Shown here piece after piece: positions 24,486-36,447 of a DNA stretch of 64,000 bases. Below the pieces are notes generated by a model. It worked only from the letters and a program-made list of their open reading frames with translations. It did no database searches and had not been told where the DNA came from. The DNA lies in assembly GCA_963995525.1 (NCBI GenBank), contig OZ023209.1:16399353-16463352 (forward strand), given 5' to 3'. Position 1 is the first letter of the stretch, and every line of letters starts with the position of its first letter. The stretch comes from Escarpia spicata. Taxonomy: Eukaryota > Annelida > Polychaeta > Sabellida > Siboglinidae. The translations under genes were made by a program, and so were the position numbers.

Positions 24486-27400
24486 ATGATGGATTTTAAA
24501 GTATGTGCTGTTTTGCCAGCTGCGGGTTGTGGTCAAAGAATGGGTACAAACATACCTAAACAGTTTTCTTATTTGTTGGGTCGGCCTTTGATCAGTTATT
24601 GTTTGGAATCTTTTGAAAGGTACGCTTATCGGTAGATACCATCCTCGCAAGCCAGGGCTGTTTGCCATGCTACACTAGCCCTCGCTGATCCCATACGCGA
24701 AGTGCGGAAGTTAGCTGAGTCAAACTAATAATTGACTTCGCCAGTCGCGACTGCACCACTCGTGAGAAAAACGCAAATACCCGCCCCAATTTGAAGACGA
24801 ATAAACGACTTCTGCGAATCCCTATATATAATGACCAGTTCGCCCATTAACACGAGCAGCTGAGCGGTATTGTGTATTCGAATAATTGCTTCTACTTCTT
24901 AAACATTGCATGTAACACGAGCCACGTTTGGTTGAAATTAGTTTTATTATGACCACCTAACCTACCGCCAACCACTGATATAGTGAGCGATTTCATAAGG
25001 CGAAGCGATCAGCCAGGGGGTACTGCTGGCTGGCACTGACGTAATCAGCAGCAGCGACCCCTGGTGAGCGAGGATGATAGATACTAGATAGGTCCATAAT
25101 GGCATAAAGGACCACACATGTCCTCTTCTGGCTTCTAGGCTGTGCTGCCTCTTACACCAGCTCTAACGTTTGTCGTCAGACTGTATGGTGCGCATGTGTC
25201 TGATGAGTTGTTCCATGATAGGAGTGTGGGGCTGTGTAGTATAGCTTAATAGGGTGGTTATTCCATAACTAGTCTAATTTTCTCTCAAAAGACTGCACTG
25301 AGACTGAGTGATGGAGCCTCAACCACAGACAGTGGGAGGCTATTCCATATGTCTGCATCGGTGTATAAATTATTTTGTTTATGTTTAGCCAACATCGTCC
25401 TTTGAATGTTTTAGATGGTGCCCTCTCGTATATGATTCATTATCCCTCAAACTTATAAACTTTAATGACACTGCTGTGTCATATTTCTCTTAAAACTTAG
25501 ACTTTCACCTAGCACATGAGTATGAGAATGCTTAATCCTTTGGTTTTGTTGCGCCAATGAGCTTGGATTGTCTGAGGATATTGGCGCTTAAGAAGTAATT
25601 TATTTATTATTATTATACATTTCAATCTCCTCCGAGGCGACGGTACGCCAGAGTTGGTCATTTCAGTCTTTGTAGAAGTTCATTATATTCAAGATCTTTG
25701 AAACCAGGAATTAATTTGGTTGCTGTACACTGAACATTTTCAAGGGCTATAATATTTTTAATTAAGGACGGACTCCATACTTGATTTGCATATTCAATAT
25801 GTGGACGGACGAGAAATTTAAAACTCGCTGCACAAGCAATGTTTTAATTTGTAATATTTTGGACTCAAAGACATCAATGGCTTCATCAAGTTCATGGTTT
25901 TTGTGACGCTACCTCACATCACATGTAAACTGGAATTAGTGTTTTAAGTCGACTGCCAGTCGTTTAAAAGTATAAGTGTTTTGTATGACTTATGTCCAGC
26001 TCTACCAAGAACACTGGGCATTCTTTAGGTGTATACATAAAACATATACCTGCCAACTTCTGACTTTAAAAAATCCTGTAGAATCGAGATTTATTGTGAA
26101 TCTCAGCTTCACTGGACTTTAGAAGATGCAGGGGGGGGGGGGGGTGCTGTTGGAGAAATTTGTTTTTGTGAATCTCAACAGTTCAGTTCTGGCAGAACGG
26201 ACATTGGAAGACCGGGTGCTGTTGGGGGTCTGAAGCAAAAGTTAGTTTTCTTGACAACCCGGGCAACTTTCATCTTCGTGAGATTTTAATCTTTTCTGGG
26301 AGTCTGGGAGATTCACAACAAATCCACGAAACTCCCAGGAAATCTGAAAGGGTTGGCAGGTATATATATATATATATACACCTCAAGACAGTGTAATATT
26401 TTATATATGTATGTGGGGTGTCATTAACTGTCTTGTTGCCATGGTTGCAGGGTTTCGTGGATAAGCGACATAGTCGTGACTGTCTCGCCAGAGAGTATAC
26501 AGTCGATGCAGGATATTGTTTCCCGCTTCAGTCACAAGAGGGTGATACTGGTCCCTGGGGCATCTGTGAGACACAGATCCATCTACAATGGGGTTAAAGC
26601 CCTCAAGAAAGGTACCAGTAGTAATCTGAATAGCATGTAATATTTTTAGTTCAACGCTGATTCCACAATTCAATGCCAATTAGATTTGTCGATGTCAAAA
26701 TCTCTAGTGTCTGTTGTCTGTTTCATAATAAAACCTATGCATCATATTTTGTGTGAGCGATCCTCTTGCCCCTAATTCTCGCATTAATCCAACATTAAGG
26801 ATGCATGGCACATTTGCCTGGTTTTTTTTCTCAAACAAGAAACACTATAGATGAGTACACTTAATAAAAAAATCGTAATTAACTTTACTTGGATAACATG
26901 TGATTGTGAAAAGTTTCGAAGAGATCACAAACATTTCTCTGTTGCCTTTTTATATAAATTTTCAATTCAATTTTCAAAAATTAATTTATTACTTTGCCCA
27001 AAGTTTTCATCAGATTAAAATAACAAACAGGTGTAAATGAACTACCATGATATAGTCAGTATTAGGTTCGGTTTTTTGCGAAATGAATAAAATGAGACAA
27101 GCAAAAAATGGAATCGCAAATGTCGCCTGAAGCAAGTATTTGTTATGGAAATCGTAAAGATAATACTAGTTAAAAATAGACTGCATGCTCAATTAAAAAA
27201 TATGTCAAAAAGTTGTTTATTTAAAACTATTCAGTGCAGCTGAGATATAAAGTACTGTATGTTTAGTGTCTCCAGATGTTGTCATCATCCATGATGCCGT
27301 GCGACCATTTGTGGACGAAGATACGTTAAGAGAGGTAGCTCTGGCTGCACGAGAATACGGGGTGAGTGGTTGGAGGGGCACAACTTTATCTTGAGACCCG

Positions 27401-30400
27401 TCCACCCATCATTTGGATGGGTAGAAATTTTAATTTGGATGGTGGAAATTTGAGGAGCAAAAAAACTTATTCGTTATTGACTGTAACTGTTATTTCTCTC
27501 CATTATGCATTAAAAATGGATTGTATGTGTATGCAGAGACGTGCGTATCTACCGGGACATTTTTAGACTGGTAAAAATTTTATCCTGCATAAAGCCATGT
27601 GGATCACATGGGTTTCTCAAAATGTGATCTCGTGAAGAATTGAACATAAATTGTATAATCATGCTTCCTTGCATAGGTTGCAGTATTTCTTTGATTTCTG
27701 CCTTGCCCGTTGTTGGAGTTATCTTGTGTGACTTAATGTCTTTTTATTTCAGAGTTCCGGGGCTGTCAGACCTCTTGTCTCCACAGTGATAGCGACAGAT
27801 CTGGATGGTTTCCTTGACCATTCCCTTGACCGGTCAAAGTATCGGTCAAGTGAGATGCCCCAAGCATTCTGCTACAACGTTCTGTGTGAAGCTTACCAGA
27901 AGGTAATGCACAAGCATAATTCTAGTTATATTAAAAGGTTGTTTACAATTACAAATATTTACCTACTCATACTAAGGGGGGAAGAGTCAAAGCCTGCATA
28001 CTGTATTGGCAGCATGTGAATTGCAAAGCTGTACAGGTTGCAGAGACAGGTGTAAATGTTTGCTAATATTATTGTGAAAGTTAAATTTTATATGTCCTTT
28101 GCATGTCGAAAGACTGGTGCATACGTACATATGACTGTCAGTTTGGAAAATTATTGACATTTTAAGTAGAGAGAGGGAGGATTACTCTGCTCTCTATAAA
28201 TATAGGTAAATATCGACATTTTTAACCGACACCGAATGTCATTGGCATAACATCACCGTTGATCAATTCATGATTTGGCATATTTTGGCTAATCATCACT
28301 TGCAAAACTTTGACAGCCCAACATTTAACTTGTTTCTGCGATGTAAAGTTTTACCTGGTTGTGTAAGTATTAATTTTTTATCTCTTGCAGGCCACTGATT
28401 ATGACTTTGACTACGGGACAGAGTGTTTACATCTCGTCAACAAATACACTGAAGCCCGGACCAGGCTCATTGAAGGCCCTGAACACTTGTGGAAGGTAAT
28501 CATCTTAGAAAATGATGCTCACAGGAAGAGAGTTTCCTGCAATTTCTCTATACAGTCACATCAAATTATCAATGAAAATGTTGTTGCATTATTTACTTTT
28601 TTCAGTGGTTGAATTTAGTGGTCAGGCATTCCCTAGGTGGCACCACAAGTTCCAAATACTGTAAAGGACTAAAAGTGATAACTGCGGCCCTTGATTTGTT
28701 GGTTCGTGGGTGGTATAAGCTCATTATTATTTGTAGCATTCTAGTTATTTAAGATCCTGTTGTTTGTCATTTGAATTGTTGTGTGTGTCACAAAAAGACT
28801 CCTTCTGTACGTCAGGTGACATACAAGAAGGACATGTTTGCACTGGAGGGATTACTCAAAGGTAAGTCGCTTATTACTTTTAGTGATCATTATGTAACTA
28901 TTTACAGTTATTATTATAATTTGTTTATAATTTATGTGTTTTTAACTATGAACGGCACTTTATATTTTATAGTTTCTCTCTGTGTGTTGTAGTTTGTCTT
29001 GCTAAGTATTCAAATCGTAACAATGTTACATGTTTTTATCATTCACAGTATTCAGTATTACCGTGTAATGGTATCTCTGGACTAAATCTACATGAAAAGT
29101 CTTATCATTGATGTCAGATGTAAAGACCCCTGAGCAGATTCTTATGGTGAATATGAATTTTTTACTAAAGTTTATTATTTTAACATTTTTACTCTGCTGC
29201 AGATCTGTGGCAACATTACAACTCAAATTTTTGGACTTCTGCAAACATCCATCCAAAGTCGTAGTAAGTTGAATATGATGGTTCTTTCAGAGCAGGAAAA
29301 CTCTGTCGGCATATCCTCTGCGATCCCGGTTGATTTAAGGGACTGTATCATGACAGCAGTGTCAGCTCGGTGCATTAAGGTAAAACAGATTAAAGGGCCT
29401 AATACAATGGAAAGTGAGAAAATAAAAATCTAATTGGAATAACACGGGGTCAAACACAAATATGGCGGTAATCAGCTGAGCTGTAAAACTGCTACTATCA
29501 AGAATCCAAACAAAAGCGATTTTCAAAAGTTTAATGGATGGTAAATTTACTCATTGACCAATCAGCACTGTAGTCTTTGTGTGATGTAAATTTGCACATG
29601 TACCGAGATAGGGATGTCAGTGAAAATTTGTAATTGCAGATTCATTGTTTTATATTTTCTGTTTTTAAAACTTGGCTTAATTTGTTCCACAAAGCGTTCA
29701 GGTGACTGGGAACATTTCACAATTTGCATATACTGCGCTACTAGCAAACTACCGCCAGAATACTGCTTTCCATCGAGGTTTACCATTACTGACGACATGT
29801 ATACTTGGGCCTTTACTCTGTGGAATATTGGTGTATTTGGTATAAAACTATAATCACTCTGATTATGTCAAAAGCCTTTTACGCAAAACCCAGTAACCAA
29901 GGACTGGTTTATAACACTTATAACTTAAAACTCTACCATTATGATTAACACTAGTACAAATAGAGTGTCATTTAATTCCATGTACTACTTTTATTACGTG
30001 CATTGCTAGAAGCATAGCTGAATACTTCCCTGATGAATTTTATTGTAATATAAATTTCACAGGGACATTCGTTATTACGCCTGATGGTCACATTACTGCA
30101 TACAAAAAACAATAAGATAAAATTATAGAAACCGATAAGTCATGTAATTAACCTATTTGGCAACAGATTGAGAGAGAGAGTGGTTGTGTTGAAACAATAC
30201 TATAACTTGTAAATTAGTTACTTTCACCTACCATAAGCGCAAGATCATGTTCTGTGTGTAAACCACACTACCACATTTCATGCATCGATGTCATGTGACA
30301 GAAACAAACATAAAATGTTTTCTCTCAGATGTGCACAGTTGAAGACATCGCAAGCGCACCAAAGGAAATAAACAACTTTGTGATTGCAACAACATCCGAC

Positions 30401-31379
30401 TGTATTGAATCCTGCCGGAGCTTCTTTGATGCAACGCTACAGAAACTGATCAAACTGAACCGAGGAGGAGCACTTGTATGTGTTCTCAGTCACAGTGAAG
30501 CATCTGTCGAAGGAGGCAACTGTAACGTAGAGTTTCCGAGAATTGTGATGTCAACGTCGAGAGAGGCAAGGCCACATGGCGTTTGTGTCAATGGGATAGT
30601 TTGTCAGGCAAGTTTGCGTGATGTACATATAATTGTCAGTGTTATGTCTGTCAGAATAATATTTGTTTCTTTTTATTACCTCATGTTTGGATGGGTAGTT
30701 AGGACAGATTTTCATTTTTATTGTATTCCTGCAGGTTTAATATTTTAAGCTATGTGGACATATGCCACCTCCAAATATGTACTGTATAATAATATATCAA
30801 ACTATCGATGTATTGCGATAGTAGATGCCACAAGTTATATCAATAGTAAGTTTAACTATTGACAGTTATCCTCAAAAGTGAAATGTACTTTTGGTAGTGA
30901 CAATAGCTGCCAAAAACAAAATCACCATGGTTACTTGTGCCACACAAATTATAAACATGTTTTCTTTTCAATTAAATTTTGTAAGTTTACTTTTTACTGA
31001 CCTCACTTCAACAAAATTTGACCATAGCTGCATCATTCAGCGATTCATCATTTAGAATCTACTTCCACCAACTTCATGCGATGGTGACACCCATAAATTA
31101 TGGTTTGGAACTGCTTTATCTGGGTATTTACTATTCACAGATACCATCGCAATAGATATGGCACTATCGCAATAGTAATAAAGCTATTGCAATACCGTTG
31201 CAATAGTAAAACTATCCCCAAAAGTCAACACTACGAGATACAGTGTTTTCTTGGTAAATGTCTAACAATTTATACTCTGTTTACAGGATGCGGATCATCG
31301 ACAGGAAGCGAGCGAGATCATAGCGAGTTTGGTGTTTGACAGAAACTTTGTCTTCAGTGGGCAGGTGCTGGTTGTATGA
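24486..31379 (+). CDS. CRPPA: D-ribitol-5-phosphate cytidylyltransferase, complete
   Basis: Makes CDP-ribitol from CTP and ribitol 5-phosphate, the donor used by FKTN and FKRP to build the matriglycan anchor on alpha-dystroglycan; cytosolic. Exons: 24486-24619, 26451-26611, 27276-27361, 27753-27902, 28391-28495, 28816-28861, 29291-29379, 30329-30607, 31287-31379, giving 380 residues. The IspD-type fold shows its nucleotide-binding signature [11 protein letters not shown] with PKQF, then [21 protein letters not shown] and EMPQAF. The C-terminal half (from about residue 230) is the animal-specific extension, ending SGQVLVV. Two adjacent ATGs (24486, 24489) are likely starts; an in-frame ATG at 24384 would add 34 residues not supported by homology. 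Intron 8 starts GC (AG/GCAAGT). It is convergent with HSP70-A. Confidence 0.95.
24690..24945. repeat. Dispersed repeat family R1, copy 2
   Basis: Same-orientation match to 10-305; see that entry for the shared blocks. In CRPPA intron 1, about 70 bp after the first exon's splice donor. Confidence 0.65.
25250..25920 (-). mobile_element. Jockey/CR1-like LINE 3' fragment
   Basis: Minus-strand translation near 25830-25640 gives [20 protein letters not shown], then [15 protein letters not shown], the thumb/C-terminal part of a LINE RT. Near 25345-25290 it gives [15 protein letters not shown], the conserved RT tail. Frameshifts separate them. It is a different copy from the LINE in CHMP5 intron 1. 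In CRPPA intron 1; the rest of this intron holds only simple sequence, including a G-run near 26132. Confidence 0.8.
28612..28725 (+). repeat. Isolated single unit of the 47-bp minisatellite with flank
   Basis: 28672-28719 (AAGTGATAACTGCGGCCC, then TTGATTTGTTGGTTCGTGGG) is a diverged single copy of the unit tandemly repeated at 4796-6337. Its upstream flank also resembles that array's: AGTGGTCA.GG and AAATACT occur before both, and GGTGGCACCAC occurs in both neighbourhoods. It lies in CRPPA intron 5. Confidence 0.6.
30780..31215. repeat. Degenerate GCAATAGTA-type repeats in the GC-AG intron
   Basis: Variants of TCGCAATAG, ATCAATAGTAA and TTGCAATAGTAAAACTATC recur in both orientations through CRPPA intron 8, suggesting an old inverted-repeat element. 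No coding potential. Confidence 0.5.
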
Positions 31380-32334
31380 TAAGATATGTATTAAGGCTAT
31401 GTTGCCAAGGTGGACAGACATGTCAACAAAACACACTACAAAGTAGGTTTAATATATACTGTCTTATTCACATGTATAGGAAATACTTAGAAAAAGTGAA
31501 CAATTATACAGTGCAAATAGTTTTACAGAACTACTGTAATTTTAACTGCATGGTTGTAAAAGACAATAATTGTATACATATATATATATAGAACGATTGC
31601 CGAGTAGCATTCCAGCCTTTTTGCTGTTTGTGAAGATATTGTATACTGCACGTTTTTATAATATGTGTCTTAAGTGTAATGTAAGATTAGCATTTATAAT
31701 AATGAATGTGTCAGTTGTGGCCTTTTATAACTGTCTCAATATTGTGACATTTACATATAAGTACATTAAAATAATTTGTTTTACACTATACAGTTGTTAT
31801 TGCTAACTGATGTTGCTTTTAAAACGATATTGTCAGTGTCAATACACAGAAATCGTCCTGTCTGTACGGCCGTTTGCTGAATTATTTGTACTTTGTCCCA
31901 CTTGCTGCTTTCGTCAGTTTTGATTGTAGGAAACAGTTGCACCCACCCAACATCAAAGTTCAGTTCCATAAACTTTCAGTTAGTCTGTCTGCCTCAGCCA
32001 CTAACCGTTGTTTACTTTTTGAATGTTTTATATATTATTTGAAAATTTCATTTACACAACAATTAAAAATGGGAGCAATGTTTCCGGCTTGTTAAAAGCA
32101 ATTTGGCAGGCAGTCTACCTTCAACATATTTATTCAGGTATTAAAAGTATGATATATTAATAAACACAAATAAATGAGAAACAGATAAAGTCGTTTTAAA
32201 TTGGCTTTGAATTAAGTAACATAAATGAGATGGTGACATACAATAAACCTTGCTATGCCTTTAACTTTGTAACAAATTTCCTGTTACAAAGTTAAAGGCC
32301 TTCTCAAAGTATTAAAAGTTATGACACCTCAAAA

Positions 32335-32530
32335 CATCAATAGTTGACACTACCGAGAGCTGTTTAAAAACCTGGGCAATTTCATTCACCACATTTTGCC
32401 AGTGACTTTCAGAATAGATACTATAAACTATGGGTCCCTTCTCCCTGGTGTCTACGCTTGGTGAGGTAACATGTCTCACATGGGGAAATGTAAAACACCT
32501 GTTGGGTACTAACAGATCCAACTGTCTCAA
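32335..32530 (+). repeat. Dispersed repeat family R3, copy 2
   Basis: Opposite-orientation match to 17635-17875. Shared blocks: AAAAACCTGGGCAATTTC, CTGGTGTCTACGC, and CACATGGGGAAATGT. Unclassified. Confidence 0.6.
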
Positions 32531-32984
32531 GCTACAAAAACTCAGCGCCTTCTAGGCAAATACTGACACTATATAAGATCACAATATTATTACTGCACAG
32601 AATCAACGTAATTCAACCTCAGAATCCCTTCTCGCCTACTTGAAACTGGGCTACCTTGACCTGTGGACACCCGTCAACGTGTCCTCGTCCGTCATGCTCT
32701 GATGATTATGTACCACATAGGTATATTGTACACATACTAACTTAATTATAGCAGACTGCATTGTGGTCAGCATTCCAGTCATTTCCAGATACACAGCTAA
32801 ATCCCACAAGACATCTTTAAAAAATACACATGGAATCATTTACACATTTTAAATGGCAGTTTAGACAATGTTTATAATAACATAATGAAACAACAAGTAT
32901 GAAATGGACATAACACATTTTAATGAAAAGTCCATCTCTTGCATATTATTGTCTCTCTACCAGTTATAAATTAATATAATTCAT

Positions 32985-33480
32985 TGTCTCCATACGATGT
33001 CCATCACTCTTGAATCATGATCCACCACTCTTGAATTGTGGTCTGTTTATCACTCTTTAATTAAGATTATGTCCATCACTCTTGAATTTTGATCTGTCTA
33101 TCACTCATGAATCATGATCTATCCACTCTTGAATACTGCTTTGGCATATGCATAGTATATGTCGACTTTTATTTGAAACATTTGGCATTTACAAAATTGC
33201 CGTTTTGCAATATAACACAGTGATCGCATATAAACAATAATAACGCAAAACAAACACCAATAGAAGCACTTTTAAATTCATCAATCATAATATGTCCGTC
33301 TCATGAACCATGATCTGTCCATCTCTCGTGAATCATGATCTGTCCATATCTGATGAATCGTGAACTGTCATCTCACGAATGGTGATCTGTCTATATCTCA
33401 TCAACCATGATCTGTCCATCTCTCATGAAACACGAACTGTCCACCAATGTTGAATCATGTCCATTGCTCTTGACCTGTGA
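32985..33480. repeat. Diverged ATGATCTGTCCATCTCT minisatellite, two blocks
   Basis: Blocks at 32985-33140 and 33295-33480 contain roughly fifteen imperfect units of about 22-27 bp with ATGATCTGTCCATC and CTC.TGAATC. The second block directly follows the HSP70-A stop codon and precedes a candidate AATAAA (minus, 33173-33168), so it is probably transcribed as 3' UTR. A single similar unit lies at the same place downstream of HSP70-B (42858-42900). Confidence 0.75.
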
Positions 33481-33516
33481 TCAGTAAAAAGGCGCATTGT
33501 CCGTGTTGACCGTTGT

Positions 33517-36301
33517 TTAGTCGACCTCCTCAATGGTCGGGCCACTGCTAGACCCGCCGCCAGGGGCAGCACCCTCTGCTCCGGGCATACCCCCCGGCAT
33601 ACCGCCTGTAGATTGGTACAAGTTGGTGACGATTGGCATGCAGACTTTCTCGAGTTCCTTTTGTTGGTGTTCAAACTCGTCTTTCTCCGCCGTCTGTAAG
33701 AAGTGAACGTAATATTTTAGGACAATATCAACTATTTGTTTGAAATAACTTCAATTATTGTACCACATTAAAGGAATGAGATTACTTTGACTATGTACGA
33801 GCGCTGTGGGTTAGCATTTAAAACCGCCGTGTCTATATTCAATCAGAAGATCAGAACAAGCAGGGCCTGGCGTCAGACGTTGGATTGCAATTCCAAATGA
33901 GACCCAGTAGTTCCGCACCCTCAACTATGCATCGTCAACGAGGCTGTATTAACATTGGCGAAACGTAATTTGCAACCCGCACATTCTTATCAGACACACT
34001 TTGATAACACAGTTAAGTTTTTTTTATAGCTATCACGCCAAAGTAATAGCCCCTAGTTCAAGACGCATATTGTAGTGGAACACTTTTTTATGACTTCCAT
34101 CTAGACCACGTACATAGAACCGTCATTGTTCTACAGCGGATGTCTTACCTGGTTGTTGTCGAGCCAAGAGATGACCTCGTTGCACTTGTCGGTGATCTTC
34201 TTACGGTCCTCCTCACTCAGCTTATCCTTCAACTTGTCTTCCTCGGCAGTCGACTTCATGTTGTAGGCGTAGCTCTCGAGCGCATTCTTCGCCTGGATGC
34301 GTTCGCGTTGTTGCTCGTCATCGTTCTTGTACTTCTCCGCGTCCTGCACCATGCGCTCGATGTCGTCCTTGCTCAGACGACCCTTGTCGTTGGTGATGGT
34401 GATCTTGTTCTCGCGTCCGGTGCTCTTGTCTGTCGCTGTCACATTCAGGATGCCGTTGGCATCGATGTCGAAGGTGACCTCGATTTGTGGAACTCCGCGG
34501 GGCGCCGGGGGTATGCTGGACAGCTCAAACTTGCCGAGCAGGTTGTTGTCCTTGGTCATGGCTCGCTCGCCCTCGTACACCTGGATGAGCACGCCGGGCT
34601 GGTTATCCGAGTAGGTCGTGAACGTCTGCGTCTGTTTGGTCGGGATCGTCGTGTTGCGCTTGATAAGACTCGTCATCACACCGCCGGCCGTCTCGATGCC
34701 GAGGGACAGCGGCGACACGTCGAGCAGCAGCAGGTCTTGGACGGCCTCCGACTTGTCGCCGTGCAGAATCGCCGCCTGCACAGCAGCTCCGTACGCGACG
34801 GCCTCGTCAGGGTTGATGGACTTGTTGAGCTCTTTGCCGTTGAAGAAGTCTTGCAGAAGTTTCTGGATCTTCGGGATACGGGTCGACCCGCCAACCAGAA
34901 CAATCTCGTTGATGCTAGCCTTGTCGAGCTTCGAATCTCTCAGAGCCTTTTCCACCGGCTCCAAAGTGCCGCGGAACAAATCTGCGTTGAGCTCTTCGAA
35001 ACGGGCACGGGTGATCGTTGTGTAGAAGTCAATGCCTTCGTACAGCGAGTCGATCTCAATGCTTGCCTGCGTGCTGCTTGACAGTGTGCGTTTTGCACGC
35101 TCGCACGCCGTTCGCAGACGTCGCACAGCACGCTTGTTGTCGGTAATGTCCTTCTTGTTCTTTCGTCGGAACTCCTGCACGAAGTGGTTGACGAGACGCG
35201 AGTCGAAGTCTTCGCCTCCCAAGTGAGTGTCACCAGCCGTCGACTTTACCTCAAAGATGCCGTCCTCGATGGTCAGGATGGACACGTCGAATGTGCCGCC
35301 GCCCAAGTCAAAGATGAGCACGTTGCGCTCACCGCCGATCTTCTTGTCAAGGCCGTACGCGATGGCTGCAGCCGTCGGCTCGTTGATGATTCGTAGGACG
35401 TTCATGCCTGAGATGGTGCCGGCGTCCTTCGTCGCCTGGCGCTGTGAGTCGTTGAAGTAGGCAGGCACTGTCACTACCGCGTCGGTTACCGTCTGCAATA
35501 CAAACAACATACACATCTATGTCAACTGAACAACAGTAAATATTATCCCTATATGACGCGGTTACGGTTACTGAAACCAAAAAGTGCAGATAAATTCATA
35601 TTTTCCAGTCTGACTGTACCAACATCTAGTTATGCTTAGACTAATTGTAAAACTTCTTTGACAATGTGTTATTTATCTGTCGGACCTAGGAGTTTATGCA
35701 TTGCAGGAACATATATTTGTGGGTAATACAATGGATTTTGGTTTCGTTTTCAAATCCATGAAGTCCGAAATAAAAATGTTGAAACTATTAATGTTTTTGT
35801 GTAGATACGGTTGCAATTGACTGCGCACAGAACTGTTGGTAACACACCTACCATGCCAAGGTAGGCTTGAACTGTTGGTAACACACTTACCATGCCAAGG
35901 TAGGCTTCGGCTGTTTCCTTCATCTTGTTGAGAACCATGGAAGAGATTTCCTCAGGGAAGAACAATTTCTTCTCAGCCTTGTATTCGACACAGATCTTAG
36001 GCTTGCCGCTCTCATTTACGACTTGGAAAGGCCAGTGCTTGATGTCCGACTGGACGGCGTGTTCATCGAAGCGCCGCCCAATAAGTCGTTTGGCATCAAA
36101 TACTGTGTTGCTGGGATTCATGGCCACTTGGTTCTTGGCTGCATCTCCGATGAGACGCTCAGAGTCCGTGAACGCCACATAACTGGGCGTCGTGCGGTTG
36201 CCCTGGTCGTTGGCGATGATTTCCACCTTGCCGTGCTGGAAGACGCCCACACATGAGTAGGTGGTGCCGAGATCAATACCAATTGCTGGTGCTTTAGGCA
36301 T
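33517..36301 (-). CDS. Cytosolic HSP70 (HSC70-type), paralogue A
   Basis: ATP-dependent chaperone of cytosol and nucleus. Coding exons, minus: 36301-35891 (137 codons), 35492-34149 (448 codons), 33693-33517 (58 plus stop), total 643 residues. It opens [34 protein letters not shown] and [17 protein letters not shown] are the other two HSP70 signatures. The substrate-binding domain, the lid and a GGMP-containing tail ending PTIEEVD (TPR co-chaperone anchor) follow. A non-coding first exon with TATA box and heat shock element lies near 37.6 kb. Exon 1 ends in a 39-bp tandem duplication that provides a second in-frame donor. Compared with paralogue B it lacks the YGA/C intron and has fewer GGMP repeats. 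The promoter suggests heat induction. Confidence 0.97.
35831..35908 (-). repeat. 39-bp tandem duplication spanning the HSP70-A exon 1 donor
   Basis: Units 35831-35869 and 35870-35908 are nearly identical (AACTGTTGGTAACACAC, then TACCATGCCAAGGTAGGCTT). Each contains the end of coding exon 1 (AYLGM) and a donor: GTAAGT in the proximal copy, GTAGGT in the distal. Because the unit is 39 bp and open, use of the distal donor would add 13 in-frame residues. Confidence 0.95.
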
Positions 36302-36447
36302 TCTGAGTCTGGAAACAGATCATGTGGTAATGAACTAAGCTTCACCTGGTTAGTCTATATTCTATATAATTATACAATAATTTATTTATAGTACAGCTGT
36401 TATGACAAGGCGTAAACAATGAACTCGGAGGTTCTGTGCACACAGTA

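Larger units (their letters stand above)
31380..33516. other. CRPPA-HSP70-A convergent intergenic region
   Basis: No gene recognised. AT-rich with several short chance frames. It holds repeat family R3 (32335-32530), a short inverted repeat around 32265-32300 (CTTTAACTTTGTAACA with its complement), and minisatellite units below 33490 belonging to the HSP70-A 3' flank. Confidence 0.6.

Noticed and set aside
34140..35081. 313-codon plus-strand frame opposite HSP70-A, and similar frames opposite HSP70-B (43989-44522, 44743-45375, 46996-47466)
   Set aside because: Antisense open frames are a well-known by-product of HSP70 codon usage; the minus-strand HSP70 explains the sequence fully.
35750..35890. 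Read-through extension of HSP70-A exon 1 as coding sequence to 35750
   Set aside because: A consensus donor at 35890 joins in phase to [15 protein letters not shown] in the next exon; only the alternative distal donor is kept as a possibility.
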